DNA of 64,000 nt from Woeseia sp037968755 (lineage in GTDB: Bacteria > Pseudomonadota > Gammaproteobacteria > Steroidobacterales > Woeseiaceae): the NCBI GenBank assembly GCA_037968755.1, contig JBBKWB010000112.1, forward strand, positions 1 to 64,000. Direction: 5' to 3'. The notes under the pieces were generated by a model. That model was not told where the DNA came from, did no database searches, and worked only from the letters and a program-made list of their open reading frames with translations. A program made the position numbers and the translations under genes. This document shows positions 1 through 6,786 of this stretch, one piece after another; position 1 is the first letter of the stretch, and the number at the start of each line of letters is the position of its first letter.

Positions 1-150
1 TATCTTCAGGACGGCAACGACACTCACGACTCATTGAAAATTGTCGACGAGGACGCCGTCATCGACGGCGAACCCGATTCCGGCATTGACCCGTACAACA
101 CGGGCCAGTTTGATCGCTCCAAGTCCTGGAACAACCGCTTCCGCAAGTAG
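1..150 (+). CDS. C-terminal end of an unidentified protein (partial)
   Basis: The window opens inside a reading frame that runs from base 1 to a TAG at 148-150 and encodes the last 49 residues of a protein. The tail is acidic and rich in Asp and Gly (for example IVDEDAVIDGEPDSG) and ends in a short basic stretch, NNRFRK. No domain can be recognised from this fragment. The reading is supported by the absence of stops in this frame and by the start of the next gene 117 bases downstream on the same strand. It could be a spurious open frame, so confidence is limited. Confidence 0.5.
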   Translation, partial: YLQDGNDTHDSLKIVDEDAVIDGEPDSGIDPYNTGQFDRSKSWNNRFRK

Positions 151-267
151 CAGCAAGTCCTTCCAGGCTGTCGTTAAACTTCACAGTCACCTGTGTTCCG
201 ACGTTGCAGATTGACGCCTTCCGTCATCGACAGTTAGTCTCGTCGGCCCCCATCAGGAGCCAGCGGC

Positions 268-834
268 ATGAGTCTGCGAATATCGTTCGAGCTTGAGGAA
301 AGCGATCTGCAGCATTTTCGGCTGATCATGAATGAGGCGCGCAAGACCGCTGCAAATCTGAGTCCGGAAGACATAGTAGCCAGCGCAAAGGACCTCTTGA
401 ACGAGGTTGCGGCGGTACGCGTCCCGCAGTTCATCAGCGAACGACTGGAGCGACTTGCCGTGATGATCCAGATGCTGGAGGACCATGAATGGCGCTTGCC
501 GGCACCCGAATCCGCGCGGGTCCTTAACGCACTCGCCTATTTCCGTGATCCTGAGGACCTGATTCCCGATCACGTTCCGGGCCTGGGCTTCCTTGACGAC
601 GCAATCATGATTGAACTGGTCGTTCGCGAGCTACGCCACGAGATGGATGCGTATCGCGATTTTTGCGATTACCGCGACCGAATGGCACCGCGGACCAGCG
701 TCAAGGCTCGTACTACGGACGTTACAAGGGAAAGCTGGCTGGCTGAACGACGCAAAGAATTGCAGTCGCGGATGCGCCGGCGACGCAAGAAACTTGGCGA
801 CCGGAGCGGCAGCAAGCCGCTCAAGCTGCTGTAA
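268..834 (+). CDS. DUF1232 (YkvA-like) family protein
   Basis: A 188-residue protein of unknown biochemical function. Residues about 85-135 carry the DUF1232 signature: NALAYFRDPEDLIPDHVPG followed by GFLDDA, a pattern typical of YkvA-like proteins, which are usually small and often membrane-linked. Here the domain lies in a longer, mostly helical, soluble-looking protein with no clear signal peptide. The last 40 residues are very basic (RRKELQSRMRRRRKKLGDR), which could bind nucleic acid or acidic lipid. The ATG is preceded by AGGAG nine bases upstream. The gene stands alone; the next gene is on the other strand 9 bases away. The family call is fairly sure, the role unknown. Confidence 0.75.
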   Translation: MSLRISFELEESDLQHFRLIMNEARKTAANLSPEDIVASAKDLLNEVAAVRVPQFISERLERLAVMIQMLEDHEWRLPAPESARVLNALAYFRDPEDLIPDHVPGLGFLDDAIMIELVVRELRHEMDAYRDFCDYRDRMAPRTSVKARTTDVTRESWLAERRKELQSRMRRRRKKLGDRSGSKPLKLL

Positions 835-843
835 CGCGCCATC

Positions 844-1128
844 TTATGGCCAGTAATAGAGGCCGACCAGCAGCAAGGCTGTCCACATTGCCCCCTGGGC
901 AATGTAACGCCGCCGGTGATCGCGGATCATCCAGTAGAAACTCCACGCGGATATTGCGGTCATAGTCAGGAAGATGGCGAAACTGACCAGCAACCCATGG
1001 AATTCATATTGCAGCCGTGGATAGTCATCGCCAAGTATCAGGAATATGAGCAACACGGCCCCGAGGCTGATCCCTATGGACGCGCAGGAGCCGAAGACAA
1101 TACCGGTAATTACAGTAAGTGGACGCAT
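844..1128 (-). CDS. Small integral membrane protein, unknown function
   Basis: A 94-residue protein with three hydrophobic segments: roughly residues 5-30, 45-68 and 79-93. The loop between the second and third is basic (IRDHRRRYIAQG), which would place it in the cytoplasm. I recognise no family. The reading frame ends 9 bases from the convergent DUF1232 gene. A promoter-like pair lies upstream at 1154-1181. There is no strong Shine-Dalgarno sequence before the ATG. The hydrophobic pattern and the good fit between its neighbours argue that it is a real gene, but homology is untested. Confidence 0.6.
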   Translation of the reverse strand: MRPLTVITGIVFGSCASIGISLGAVLLIFLILGDDYPRLQYEFHGLLVSFAIFLTMTAISAWSFYWMIRDHRRRYIAQGAMWTALLLVGLYYWP

Positions 1129-1153
1129 AGCATTGGGGTCCGCCCTGAAAGGC

Positions 1154-1181
1154 GGTATAAGGATTCCATGAAATTTGCCAA
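1154..1181 (-). promoter_or_regulatory. Putative sigma70 promoter of the small membrane protein gene
   Basis: On the minus strand TTGGCA (1176-1181) and TATACC (1154-1159) are separated by 16 bases, a reasonable -35/-10 pair. Transcription would begin about 15-20 bases before the ATG at 1128. Predicted by eye only. Confidence 0.4.
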
Positions 1182-1270
1182 TTGTGCCCTTGATCGGGGC
1201 GCGTGAGGCATCTAGCCTAGCTCAACTGACCGACTCGCAACACCTTTGGTGGTATCGCTTGGAGAGAGAT

Positions 1271-3382
1271 TTGAAGCAACATGTTACCGGCGCATCGATG
1301 CAGATTGCTGCCGCCCTTCTGAGCCTGTTGGCCGCGCCTGCTTTCGCGGCTACACCTGCCGTTGAAGAAAACACCGAACTCGGTCCGCTGCCCAGGCATG
1401 AAAAAATTGGTCAGCTCGTCACCGAGTTCGTACAGAAATCTCACTATCGGCATGCCGCGGTCGACGATGAACTGTCATCACTGGTTCTCGACCGCTACAT
1501 CGAAGCCCTCGACAGTAATCGTTTGTACCTGCTCGAAAGCGACGTAAAGGCTTTTGAAAAATACCGCTACAAAATCGATGACATGGTTCGTTCCGAGCCA
1601 CTGAATCCCGTATTCGAAATGTTTGATGTATACCGAACGCGGGCGCGCGACCGGCTGAGCTATGCATTGCAGCTGCTTGAAGTCGAGCCCGACTACAATG
1701 TCGACGAAGAATACGAATTTGAACGGGAAAAGGCACCCTGGGCGACCTCGCTGTCAGAGCTTAATGAAATCTGGCGCAAGCGCGTTAAGAATGATGCGTT
1801 AAGCCTGTCGATGGCTGACAAAGAATGGTCGGAAGTACAGGAGACATTGCACAAGCGCTATTCGCGCTTCCTGAAGCGTATGGATCAGGTTAAGAACGAC
1901 GACGTGTTCGAAACGTTCATGAACGCTTTCGCTCATACACTCGATCCTCATTCAAGTTACCTGTCGCCGCGTAACTCCGAGGAATACCGCATACAGATGA
2001 GCCTGTCTTATTTTGGCATCGGCGCATCGTTACAGGTTGACGATGATTACGTCATGGTCATTAACATTATTCCCGGCGGCCCCGCATCCATCGACGGCGC
2101 CCTGCAACCGAAAGACCGGATCACTGCTGTAGGCGAAGGCCCTGACGGGGAAATGGTTGATGTAATCGGCTGGCGCCTTGATGACGTAGTGCAGCTGATA
2201 CGCGGTCCAGAGAATACGGTTGTCCGCTTACAGGTACTGCCCGCGGGCGCCCTGCCCGGCAGCCCCGAATCGGTACTAAACCTGACTCGCGATCAAGTCA
2301 AACTGGAAGAGCAGGCGGCGAAAAGCGAGATCATTACCGTGCCGCGTGATGGCCGTGAATGGTCGATTGGCGTGATTGAAGTACCAAGCTTCTACCGCGA
2401 TTATCGTGCTCTTAGCAGCGGCGATAAGGACTACACCAGCACGACCAAAGACGTGAAGCGCCTGATCGGTGAACTGGAAGCACAGGGTATCGACGGTCTG
2501 GTAATTGATCTGCGCAACAATGGTGGTGGTCATCTTACGGAGGCAACCGCATTGTCCGGGCTGTTTATCGATAATGGACCGGTGGTGCAACTACGTAATT
2601 CCAATGGTCGTATCAGTCGCCTCGACGACCCGGATCCGGTGCCGCGCGTTGCGTACAACGGCCCGTTAGCAGTATTGGTCAATCGCTACAGTGCATCCGC
2701 ATCGGAAATTTTCGCGGCGGCTATTCAGGATTACGCTCGCGGCGTCATTATTGGCCAACAGACCTTCGGCAAGGGCACCGTGCAGAACCTGTATTCGCTG
2801 GATCAATACGTGCGCCGCCAGGATGACGAAGGGCTCGGCCAGCTTACGCTGACCATAGGCAAGTATTATCGCGTAACCGGCGAAAGCACCCAGCATCGTG
2901 GAGTCGACCCGGATATTTCGCTGCCCTCGCCGATCGACGCATCGCAGGTTGGTGAAAGCGTGCGGGAAACTGCGCTGCCCTGGGACACGATCCGCACCAC
3001 CAAGTTTCGCGCCGGCGACCCGCTGGACACAACAATCAGCTCGCTGACGGCAAGCCATATTCTGCGCAGCAAGGACGACCCGGACTACCAGTTTTACACT
3101 GCCGGTATCCAGGAAGTCGAAAAGGCCCGCGCACGTAAGTCGGTCTCGCTGAATATCGAGACACGCATGGCCGAGCGTGAGGACAACCGCCAGAGCCGCC
3201 TGCAGCGAGAAAATGCGCGGCGCGCGGCGCTGGGCCTGGAGGCTATCGCGACGGTTGAAGAACTGGAGAAACTGGAAGGCCCCGATGTCCAGCGTGACCA
3301 GGCGGCCAACATCGTTACGGATCTGGCGCAGTTGCGGGAAGTGAAGGCGCATCCGGCACAAACTGCCCAAAACAGCCACTGA
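1271..3382 (+). CDS. prc: Carboxy-terminal processing protease (Prc/Tsp)
   Basis: Periplasmic serine protease of family S41 that cleaves from unstructured C-termini; in E. coli it acts on SsrA-tagged proteins, MepS and FtsI. The frame is open from a TTG at 1175, but the TTG at 1271 has GGAGAG just before it and gives a clean signal peptide (MKQHVTGAS then a hydrophobic core ending AAPAFA). From there the protein is 703 residues, against 682 in E. coli. It shows the N-terminal Tsp domain, a PDZ domain (SYFGIGASLQV through ITAVGEGPDG), and the S41 core with DLRNNGGG, the SASASE serine motif (codons at 2690-2707) and the FGKGT lysine. The C-terminal tail is charged, as in Tsp. ATG at 1298 is an alternative start. 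Confidence 0.93.
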   Translation: MKQHVTGASMQIAAALLSLLAAPAFAATPAVEENTELGPLPRHEKIGQLVTEFVQKSHYRHAAVDDELSSLVLDRYIEALDSNRLYLLESDVKAFEKYRYKIDDMVRSEPLNPVFEMFDVYRTRARDRLSYALQLLEVEPDYNVDEEYEFEREKAPWATSLSELNEIWRKRVKNDALSLSMADKEWSEVQETLHKRYSRFLKRMDQVKNDDVFETFMNAFAHTLDPHSSYLSPRNSEEYRIQMSLSYFGIGASLQVDDDYVMVINIIPGGPASIDGALQPKDRITAVGEGPDGEMVDVIGWRLDDVVQLIRGPENTVVRLQVLPAGALPGSPESVLNLTRDQVKLEEQAAKSEIITVPRDGREWSIGVIEVPSFYRDYRALSSGDKDYTSTTKDVKRLIGELEAQGIDGLVIDLRNNGGGHLTEATALSGLFIDNGPVVQLRNSNGRISRLDDPDPVPRVAYNGPLAVLVNRYSASASEIFAAAIQDYARGVIIGQQTFGKGTVQNLYSLDQYVRRQDDEGLGQLTLTIGKYYRVTGESTQHRGVDPDISLPSPIDASQVGESVRETALPWDTIRTTKFRAGDPLDTTISSLTASHILRSKDDPDYQFYTAGIQEVEKARARKSVSLNIETRMAEREDNRQSRLQRENARRAALGLEAIATVEELEKLEGPDVQRDQAANIVTDLAQLREVKAHPAQTAQNSH

Positions 3383-3422
3383 TACGTAAGCCAGCGCTGT
3401 CCTGAGGCTGGCTGAATCAGGC

Positions 3423-3450
3423 TTGCGTCGCCTATGGCCGCTGTTATACT
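3423..3450 (+). promoter_or_regulatory. Putative sigma70 promoter of the secreted-protein gene
   Basis: TTGCGT (3423-3428) and TATACT (3445-3450) lie 16 bases apart on the plus strand. The expected transcript starts near 3457, giving a leader of about 40 bases that contains the hairpin at 3467-3484. The position of this promoter argues against starting the downstream gene at the in-frame TTG at 3423. Confidence 0.5.
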
Positions 3451-3466
3451 CGGCTATAACACCTTA

Positions 3467-3484
3467 CGGAACCAGGGGGTTCCG
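3467..3484 (+). promoter_or_regulatory. Hairpin in the 5' leader, directly before the ribosome binding site
   Basis: CGGAACC (3467-3473) pairs perfectly with GGTTCCG (3478-3484) around the loop AGGG, a 7-bp stem. The ribosome binding site GCGGAGG begins two bases later. It may stabilise the mRNA 5' end or tune translation; no T-run follows, so it is not a terminator. Confidence 0.45.
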
Positions 3485-3497
3485 AGCGGAGGTTGAA

Positions 3498-4028
3498 ATG
3501 CAGTCGTTGCCCGCTCCAAGCGCACAGACAAAGCTCGACCAGAAAAGACGCAAAGGCACAATACTTGGCGCCGCGCTGTTTTCGGTCCTGCTCTCCCATT
3601 CGGCACTCGCAGCAACCGACAGCTATGTCGATTGCGATCGACTCGCGACCAGCCTTCGTAGCCTCGACGTTCCAGCAGAGGCCTTTCCGGCAGCTGACAT
3701 GGAATTGAATGCCAGCGTAGACGGTGAAGAGCTCGCCGCTGCCCTGGAAACTGAGAACAACGATTCGATTGCCCCGGTGCTGCTGCTCACGCCGCGCGTC
3801 GCTACCATTATGCGTGATGTATTCAATGCGAGTGTGCCGACCGAAACCATCGAGGCCACTGTTGCGGATGAGACCGAAGCCAAAGCAGAAGTGCCTGCAG
3901 CTACCAGCCCGCCGTTGGTCAGCGCGCCGCGAGCGGCATTGCCAGATTCGCCGCTGGATGAAGATCGCAGCGAGAATAATCGTTACGTGCCACGCTTCCA
4001 GAGGCAAATGTACCGAACCGATATCTGA
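3498..4028 (+). CDS. Secreted protein of unknown function
   Basis: A 176-residue protein, no recognised family. The ATG at 3498 has GGAGG six bases upstream; upstream in-frame codons overlap the promoter. The N-terminus has a long basic region (residues 14-22, KLDQKRRKG) followed by a hydrophobic stretch and SHSALA-ATDS, which looks like a signal peptide with a cleavage site near residue 39. The mature part is acidic, rich in Ala, Glu, Val and Pro, with only one Cys, and ends in a basic segment (RYVPRFQRQMYR). The middle looks low-complexity and probably disordered. It has its own promoter and leader hairpin and ends at a strong terminator, so it is a single-gene unit. Confidence 0.6.
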   Translation: MQSLPAPSAQTKLDQKRRKGTILGAALFSVLLSHSALAATDSYVDCDRLATSLRSLDVPAEAFPAADMELNASVDGEELAAALETENNDSIAPVLLLTPRVATIMRDVFNASVPTETIEATVADETEAKAEVPAATSPPLVSAPRAALPDSPLDEDRSENNRYVPRFQRQMYRTDI

Positions 4029-4035
4029 CACATAC

Positions 4036-4095
4036 CTGAGCACATAAAAAAACGCCCCAACCTTGCTGGTTCGGGGCGTTTTTTTATGTGCTCAG
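4036..4095. terminator. Bidirectional rho-independent terminator with an unusually long stem
   Basis: Arms 4036-4058 and 4073-4095 are perfect 23-base inverted repeats, extended by four more pairs with a one-base bulge around a short loop. The inner part is a GC-rich ACGCCCC/GGGGCGT stem. Each strand has a run of seven Ts after it. It lies between two convergent genes (ends at 4028 and 4101) and can serve both. Confidence 0.93.
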
Positions 4096-4100
4096 AAAAG

Positions 4101-5132
4101 TTAACGACTCAGGTACTTGGCAATGCCCCAGTAGTTTTCGCCCAGTATGTTGGCCGTCGTTTCGTTGACCGCAGAATTCTGATCGATATCGAATACGGTC
4201 GCGACACTGGTTGCCACCGGCACTGCATCATCGTCAGCACGAAATTCCGCCTTGCCGCCGATTAACTGTGCGCGTTGCTGCAAGACAGCTGCAACGTCAC
4301 CACCTTTATCCATCGCTGCGTTGTACTTCTTCGCCCTGCGCAGCAGATCGGCGCAGTCCGAGTCATTGCCATATTTGACAGCTCCAGCACTCTTGTCATT
4401 AGCCTCTTTGGCCAGCGATGCAAAGTCGTTGTCGGCAAATTGCAAGAACAGCTGTTGCGCGAACGCAATGATCATGAAATTGATGGAGCGCTTGGTTGGA
4501 ATATCGAGCCCCTGGTTCTCTGGCGGGCGACGATCTTTGATTTGCTGAAACTTGTCCTGGAGCTCCAGTTCCTGCTGCTGCAGGCCGGCGATTTCTTCAC
4601 GAAGATTGTCCAGCATCGTCGTAGCTGCCCGACGGCGGAAGATCTTCAGGAAACCGCTCATGGAAATGAGCTTTTGCCGCTCCGCATCAAGCGTATCCGT
4701 AAGTTCCACGACCCGGTTACGGCATTCAGTCATTTTGCGTTCGACAACGCGTCCTTCCCTGGTACGTTCGTCGTTCCAGCTTACCAACTGGGAATTGTGC
4801 TGCTTCTGCTCACGTTGCTGCTTCAGTTGTTCGGCGAAGCGCGCTACTTTGCGTTCACAGCGCTGTGCGAGTCCGCGCAGCTGATAGAAGACAACTACAT
4901 TACTTGACCATTCGGGGTCGACCAGCAGGCTCTCAAGGCGCTCCAGTTGCTGTTGCAGGCGTGCTGTCGCACCTTCCTGCTGCTTAACCTGGTCGCGCAG
5001 TCTGAATTGCTCTTTGCGCAGGCTTGCGAATTCCTTCTTCAGCTCAGCGCGGTTCCAGTACAGGTGCAGCAGTTTCTCGCTGTCCTGCGCAGGTTCCGCT
5101 GCAGTTCCGAAAAGACCAGCAAGCACGGACAA
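4101..5132 (-). CDS. Coiled-coil protein of unknown function
   Basis: About 343 residues with no recognised family. The first third to half is dense in Gln, Glu, Lys, Arg and Leu with heptad-like spacing (for example VKQQEGATARLQQQLERLE), which predicts long coiled coils around residues 25-200. Residues about 205-230 (IPTKRSINFMIIAFAQQLF) mark a more globular C-terminal domain, ending in GENYWGIAKYLSR. The extreme N-terminus is mildly hydrophobic (SVLAGLFGTAAEPA) but lacks basic residues for a normal signal peptide. GGAG lies six bases before the TTG at 5132; the frame also opens at TTG 5138, but that touches the ribosome binding site. It is transcribed alone toward the shared terminator. Confidence 0.6.
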   Translation of the reverse strand: MSVLAGLFGTAAEPAQDSEKLLHLYWNRAELKKEFASLRKEQFRLRDQVKQQEGATARLQQQLERLESLLVDPEWSSNVVVFYQLRGLAQRCERKVARFAEQLKQQREQKQHNSQLVSWNDERTREGRVVERKMTECRNRVVELTDTLDAERQKLISMSGFLKIFRRRAATTMLDNLREEIAGLQQQELELQDKFQQIKDRRPPENQGLDIPTKRSINFMIIAFAQQLFLQFADNDFASLAKEANDKSAGAVKYGNDSDCADLLRRAKKYNAAMDKGGDVAAVLQQRAQLIGGKAEFRADDDAVPVATSVATVFDIDQNSAVNETTANILGENYWGIAKYLSR

Positions 5133-5325
5133 AATCAACTCCTTTACATAATGCAGACCGCGGGCACAGCGGCCGTGCGTATAGCGGCGATAATGCAGCG
5201 TCAGCGGTAACGATTCTTTGACTTAACGCTCACTTTGCGTGCCTGGACAGGCAGATAGGACAAAAAGCGCTGCTCATAGGGATACAAGCTGGCGCGAGAC
5301 AATTAGAGGGCTCCTGGGCCGGTTC

Positions 5326-5781
5326 TCAGCGTTCGAGCAGCAAATGGCCGTGATCACGCAAGTATTCAAGCCACTTGTTGAGAACCATGTTGCGTTGCCA
5401 ACGCTGGCTCAGCTCCTGCTTGTGTTCCCGGACGAGCTGACGAAACGCGGTGTGCCTGTGCTGACCGCTAAGGCTCATAGCTTCTGCGAGGCAGCAGTCC
5501 AGATACAGCCGTATTTGCATGTCCGGATCGGCAATTCGTTTACTGCCGTCAAAGAAAAAATAGGTCAAAGACAAGGTTACGGTGTAGCGGCTGCGGTCAA
5601 GAATCTCCAGGTGAAGGTCGCAATCACCAGCGACTCCTGAACGATAGTAACCATCCAGGCGTTCGACCTCGGGAACCAACTGCAACAAGCGCAGATAGTT
5701 ACTCTCGTATAACGCCATCAAGCCGACAAAGCTGCGTGGCTTTGCGGCTGCCTGCGGGACCAGTTGGTGCTCGAGTAACAT
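5326..5781 (-). CDS. DUF1249 (YqiB-like) family protein
   Basis: A 151-residue soluble protein. It fits the DUF1249/YqiB family: an N-terminal helix (FVGLMALYESNYLRLLQLVP), a beta-rich middle (SRYTVTLSLTYFF), PDMQIRLYLDCCLAEAMS, and a C-terminal NKWLEYLRDHGHL that matches the NxFLxxWLxxCLxxGH pattern of the family. The function of the family is not established; in enterobacteria the gene sits next to cpdA. Here it lies between a coiled-coil protein gene and ppsR on the same strand, with 76 bases to ppsR. The call is from motif memory and length agreement. Confidence 0.78.
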   Translation of the reverse strand: MLLEHQLVPQAAAKPRSFVGLMALYESNYLRLLQLVPEVERLDGYYRSGVAGDCDLHLEILDRSRYTVTLSLTYFFFDGSKRIADPDMQIRLYLDCCLAEAMSLSGQHRHTAFRQLVREHKQELSQRWQRNMVLNKWLEYLRDHGHLLLER

Positions 5782-5857
5782 GCTTTGAATATAGCATAGC
5801 CCCTGCCCGGCAGATGCTCAGAACAGAGACAGAATTCACAGTTTCAGATTTGACATT

Positions 5858-6682
5858 TCAAGGTCGAACGCGACGCTCTACTCCGGTACCATCGAGAATT
5901 CGGCTGGATATTTCTTCAATTGAAAATTGAGTCGTATCCACGTGCGGAATGTTGTGGCGCTTGAATATTTTTTCGGCTTCGCGAACTTCGTATCCCACTT
6001 GCTGGGTAGACGAGTACTTGCCCAATGGTCTGCGTTCTTTGCGAATTTGCCGCAACCGTGCCGGCGCGATAGTCAGGCCGAAAAGCTTGTGCTTTTGTTT
6101 CAATAGAACTTCCGGAAGCTCGCCACAATCAAATTCTTCGTCAGTTAACGGAAAGTTGGCAGCATAAACGCCGTATTGCAGTGCCAAATATAGGCAGGTC
6201 GGCGTTTTTCCCGAGCGCGATACGCCAACGAGAATAACGTCCGCCACGTCGTAGTTTCGCGATATTCCGCCGTCATCGTTTGCGAGGGCAAAGTTAGTCG
6301 CTTCAATGCGCCGCATGTAGCCCTCAAGATCGCTCATGCCATGCGCGCGGCCCGCCAGGTGCGTTGATTTCTGCTGTAACTCGGTTTCCAGCGGCTCCAC
6401 AAACACATCAAAAATATCGAGGTGCAGGCAATCAGCCTCTTTGATCACGCTGCGAAAATCATCCTGGACCATGGTCGAGAACACTATAGGCCTGGGGTCG
6501 CCCTCTTTGGCGGCCAGGTTAATCTTTCGAACCGCCTCCGTCGCCTTGTCAAGGGTATCGATAAATGGCAAAGTCACCTGCCGAAAATTCTGGCCGTCGA
6601 ATTGCGTTAACAGGCTGTGACCAAGGGTTTCCGCGGTTACGCCGGTCTGATCCGACAAGAAGAAAACAGCACGTTCTTTCAT
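5858..6682 (-). CDS. ppsR: PEP synthase regulatory protein (kinase/pyrophosphorylase)
   Basis: Bifunctional cytoplasmic enzyme that inactivates PEP synthase by ADP-dependent phosphorylation of a threonine and reactivates it by phosphate-dependent release of pyrophosphate. The 274-residue length matches E. coli PpsR (277). The family marks are present: the opening RAVFFLSDQTGVTAETLGHS, and the nucleotide-binding loop GVSRSGKT at residues 153-160 followed by PTCLYLA. The C-terminus (SIEEISSRILDGTGVERR) is also typical. It is divergent from its target gene ppsA, with 104 bases between the two starts, the classical arrangement for this pair. The intergenic region must hold both promoters, but I see no convincing boxes. 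Confidence 0.95.
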   Translation of the reverse strand: MKERAVFFLSDQTGVTAETLGHSLLTQFDGQNFRQVTLPFIDTLDKATEAVRKINLAAKEGDPRPIVFSTMVQDDFRSVIKEADCLHLDIFDVFVEPLETELQQKSTHLAGRAHGMSDLEGYMRRIEATNFALANDDGGISRNYDVADVILVGVSRSGKTPTCLYLALQYGVYAANFPLTDEEFDCGELPEVLLKQKHKLFGLTIAPARLRQIRKERRPLGKYSSTQQVGYEVREAEKIFKRHNIPHVDTTQFSIEEISSRILDGTGVERRVRP

Positions 6683-6786
6683 AGGTAATCAGTCCCGATT
6701 AGCCGCCATCGCCTGTCGTACGGCTTGCCTGTAGTATCCATGGCTGATTGTCCACGTCCACAGTACGAACAACAAGGGAGTCCGGT

